From the NCBI GenBank assembly GCA_002066995.1, contig MWTC01000015.1, positions 1 to 64,000 of the forward strand: a stretch of 64,000 nucleotides of DNA. Direction: 5' to 3'. How positions within the stretch are numbered: the first letter of the stretch is position 1; each line of letters opens with the position of its first letter. The stretch is from Sphingobacteriales bacterium UTBCD1. Its GTDB lineage: Bacteria > Bacteroidota > Bacteroidia > Chitinophagales > Chitinophagaceae. The position numbers and the translations under genes are program-made. Of this stretch, positions 62,901 to 64,000 are shown piece after piece. Under the pieces are notes generated by a model that worked only from the letters and a program-made list of their open reading frames with translations, searched no databases and was not told the DNA's origin.

Positions 62901-63045
62901 CCGTGATCTTTTTTCATGGGATAAATATGATGGATATGATCCCGAAGTGAATTCAGGCGGGCAAAGCACCATTTTACGGGGTATTGATTTTGGTTCAGTG
63001 CCGATTCCCCGGACTTTTAAATTAGGAATCGCTGCAAAATTCTAA
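59923..63045 (+). CDS. SusC/RagA-family TonB-dependent outer-membrane transporter
   Basis: 1040-residue TonB-linked receptor. After a signal peptide (about 1-30, before QVRISGKVTG) comes a carboxypeptidase-like regulatory/CarboxypepD_reg domain (about 33-110). The plug domain (about 115-265) carries LQGKTAGAQIVQNNGDPAGG, IYIVDGV-like PLYIVDGVIINN and IEVLNGAAAAAIYGSRAN. The rest is the 22-stranded barrel, ending GSVPIPRTFKLGIAAKF. It pairs with the SusD-like lipoprotein 18 bases downstream to import oligosaccharides or peptides; the substrate is not evident because no linked hydrolase or regulator is visible. Confidence 0.96.
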   Translation: MRKLYQRRQSKWKNIFFVLALQLCTLIGLAQVRISGKVTGPDGKGLPAITVLIHNTTYGTTTDADGAYSLQANLRSGTYQIDFSGVGFKSKSQALEVGSASSYTSDVQLAIDALSMDEVILTGVSLGTTRKQLGSYISTVKADQLTEGATSNVLAALQGKTAGAQIVQNNGDPAGGFSVRLRGISSILSSSDPLYIVDGVIINNATNRVTNTQNSYDGNNFVGTIGQNRLADINPADIDHIEVLNGAAAAAIYGSRANAGVIQIFTKKGSSGAPVINFSTGIMMNQLRKKIGVNHAPLKFGGPTDGPGAFTQDIITAVGGALLTNTTAVTRYDYQDYIFTTGLGTDNNVSISGGSDKTKYYISGSYFFNQGIVKNTDARRYTFRANIDQTLNRWLSVNLGLNYINSSAHEKPDGNSFYSPMNSVTIIGNFHNIWQRDALGNIQAVGERGRVNPVSVIEDFKQREETDRIIANLGAKLKPMKGLTFDYTLGIDNYAQNGTTYMPPFTYNVNTAFFGGGLTLDPTLNGYASAGNDNFFQINNELNGTYQFNITPDLASTTQVGYSMQYENNRYSLIQGRGMAPFVQTVNGASTLLPSTDSRSELSISGEYLQQNFKYKNQLFITGAIRRDGSSVFGANQRNQLYYKASGSYLISETKFWKESMSWWNMFKIRAAYGQSGNLTGIGAYSRFNTYTSNSYLSRTSLNSSSVLANSNVKPERQGELEIGTDMSFLKDRLSLTFNWYNKKVTDLLYTRNIAPTNGFSSLLDNLGSLRNKGFEILLTGSPVLKKDLQWNVTLIYNHNRNKVLDVGSALILLSTNAGAPVSLLQGYPVGVFYGTFFAVDANGNQVKNPAGIPQIEKGVQNGPLSYTPQRDGNGLPIGTTLRKVIGDPNPKYTATLTNDVNYKKFGLHVQLDAVQGLNVFNADFRTRQGVGNGLVAQQEDLGQVPRGYILGVYQVEQWRIANGAFVKLREVSLSYDLGKFKIFRDLSVSLSGRDLFSWDKYDGYDPEVNSGGQSTILRGIDFGSVPIPRTFKLGIAAKF

Positions 63046-63063
63046 CCTCAAAAAACTATTAAC

Positions 63064-64000
63064 ATGAAAAAGCAATTTATCAAAATAGCATTTTACGGAT
63101 TATCAGCTGTCATGCTTTTATTCCAGTCGTCCTGTAAAAAGGATTATGTCAATCCAAATGCTGCAACGGATCAGCAGGTATTCAGTTCACCACAGGGATT
63201 GACAGGAGTGGCAGTCGGGTTACAACGTGTATATACTGCCGGCCGTGCAAGTTCTTTGTACAACAAAGTAAATATTAACGGTCTGATCACATCTGAAATG
63301 ATCGTATTAAACCAGGGTAATACCGGCGAATACCAATTGCAATTAGGTGGAGGCGCCGTGGATGGAACTAATACACTTGCAGCAGGAATGTGGATTTCCA
63401 GCAACAAGATAATTTATGATGCAAATAATGTGATCAATGGAGCGCAAGGCCTTTCTGACAAAGGATATGCCAGCGGGTTGATAGGGTATGCATCAATTTT
63501 CAAAGCGCTTGCTATCGGAGACATGTCTATGTTTTGGCCACAGGTCCCGGCCAGTATTGGAAAGAATGTGACTTTTATTGACAGGATGCAAGGATATGCC
63601 AGTGCCATTTCTGTTATTGATAATGCGCTGACAGCAATATCTACCAATCCGATCTCAAATGCTTTTTTGTCAAATATTCCTGCAGGGATCAATATTGTCA
63701 ACACACTTCATGCATTGAAAGCAAGATTTTCTCTTTTTTCCGGCAATTATAATCAGGCAATGACCGAAGCTAACGCGGCAAGCCTGACAGTGAAATCTGT
63801 TTTCAATTTCTCGACAGTGAACCTGAATCCTATTTTTGAAACGGTTACTTCAACCAATAACGTTACCGCAGCAATAGACAACACAACATTAGGATTGCCC
63901 GCGGGTTTGCAGCCGGATCCCGGAGATAGCAGGCTCGCATTCTATACTACTAATGCTTATAATTCCAAAGTATTGGGATTTGGTGCCGGAACGGTGACGC
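63064..64000 (+). CDS. SusD/RagB-family surface lipoprotein (truncated by the window end)
   Basis: Partial gene: the first 312 codons are present and the frame is open to the end of the window. The start MKKQFIKIAFYGLSAVMLLF is a lipoprotein signal with Cys at about residue 25 (QSSCKKD). The following part is SusD-like, with helical repeats such as ALKARFSLFSGNYNQAMTEA (a TPR-like region). It would form the lid of the SusC channel. The ligand is unknown. Confidence 0.92.
   Translation, partial: MKKQFIKIAFYGLSAVMLLFQSSCKKDYVNPNAATDQQVFSSPQGLTGVAVGLQRVYTAGRASSLYNKVNINGLITSEMIVLNQGNTGEYQLQLGGGAVDGTNTLAAGMWISSNKIIYDANNVINGAQGLSDKGYASGLIGYASIFKALAIGDMSMFWPQVPASIGKNVTFIDRMQGYASAISVIDNALTAISTNPISNAFLSNIPAGINIVNTLHALKARFSLFSGNYNQAMTEANAASLTVKSVFNFSTVNLNPIFETVTSTNNVTAAIDNTTLGLPAGLQPDPGDSRLAFYTTNAYNSKVLGFGAGTVT

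Overview
The window looks like a chromosomal segment of a member of the Bacteroidota, most probably Chitinophagales/Chitinophagaceae. The evidence is a SusC/SusD pair at the right edge, three proteins ending in type IX secretion (T9SS) sorting domains, a PorT-like T9SS component beside ubiE, DUF5723 and Wzi/RemB-like outer-membrane proteins, promoters of the TTTG / TAnnTTTG type, and AT-rich leaders with few Shine-Dalgarno sequences. No rRNA, tRNA, CRISPR array, phage or classical insertion sequence is visible.

Layout. 0-7 kb: housekeeping genes (zapA, a coiled-coil protein, pheT, dnaB, rsmE). 7-14 kb: a two-component system followed by exported proteins: an outer-membrane protein, a precursor with a halocin-C8-like cysteine-rich tail, a lipase with a lectin-like tail, and a T9SS-sorted SUEL-type lectin. 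14-20 kb: pyrD, a thiolase, and a GH13/GH127-like pair. 20-31 kb: an ABC exporter, comM, an M1 peptidase, a MutS-like ATPase, pyrC and a RemB/Wzi-like barrel. Two small four-helix-bundle (S23/Avd-like) genes are inserted here at 22.1 and 28.3 kb, each bracketed by its own low-complexity inverted repeats. 32-44 kb: a T9SS-sorted EEP nuclease, porT-ubiE, engB, a YkuK-like protein, a T9SS metallopeptidase, a CoA-binding protein and a DUF5723 protein. 44-53 kb: a phosphoesterase-PQQ propeller fusion, the pyruvate dehydrogenase E2, an e(P4) nucleotidase, gcvP, a sterol-desaturase-like enzyme and a YkgJ-like protein. 53-54 kb: a RES-Xre toxin-antitoxin pair with a palindromic operator over its start codon. 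54-60 kb: an MBL hydrolase, an MFS transporter, a deoxynucleoside kinase, folK, an ABC-2 permease and an SRPBCC protein. 60-64 kb: susC and a truncated susD.

Most genes are core metabolism and envelope functions. The most unusual structures are the two four-helix-bundle loci. Their genes are homologous, but their flanking repeats are unrelated in sequence. In both, the repeats are inverted around the gene, so a transcript could fold into a stem with the ORF in the loop, and both sit immediately downstream of the stop codon of a same-strand gene. This recalls 23S rRNA intervening sequences that encode S23 proteins, but here in protein-coding neighbourhoods. The second candidate for new biology is the halocin-C8-like precursor at 10.5 kb.
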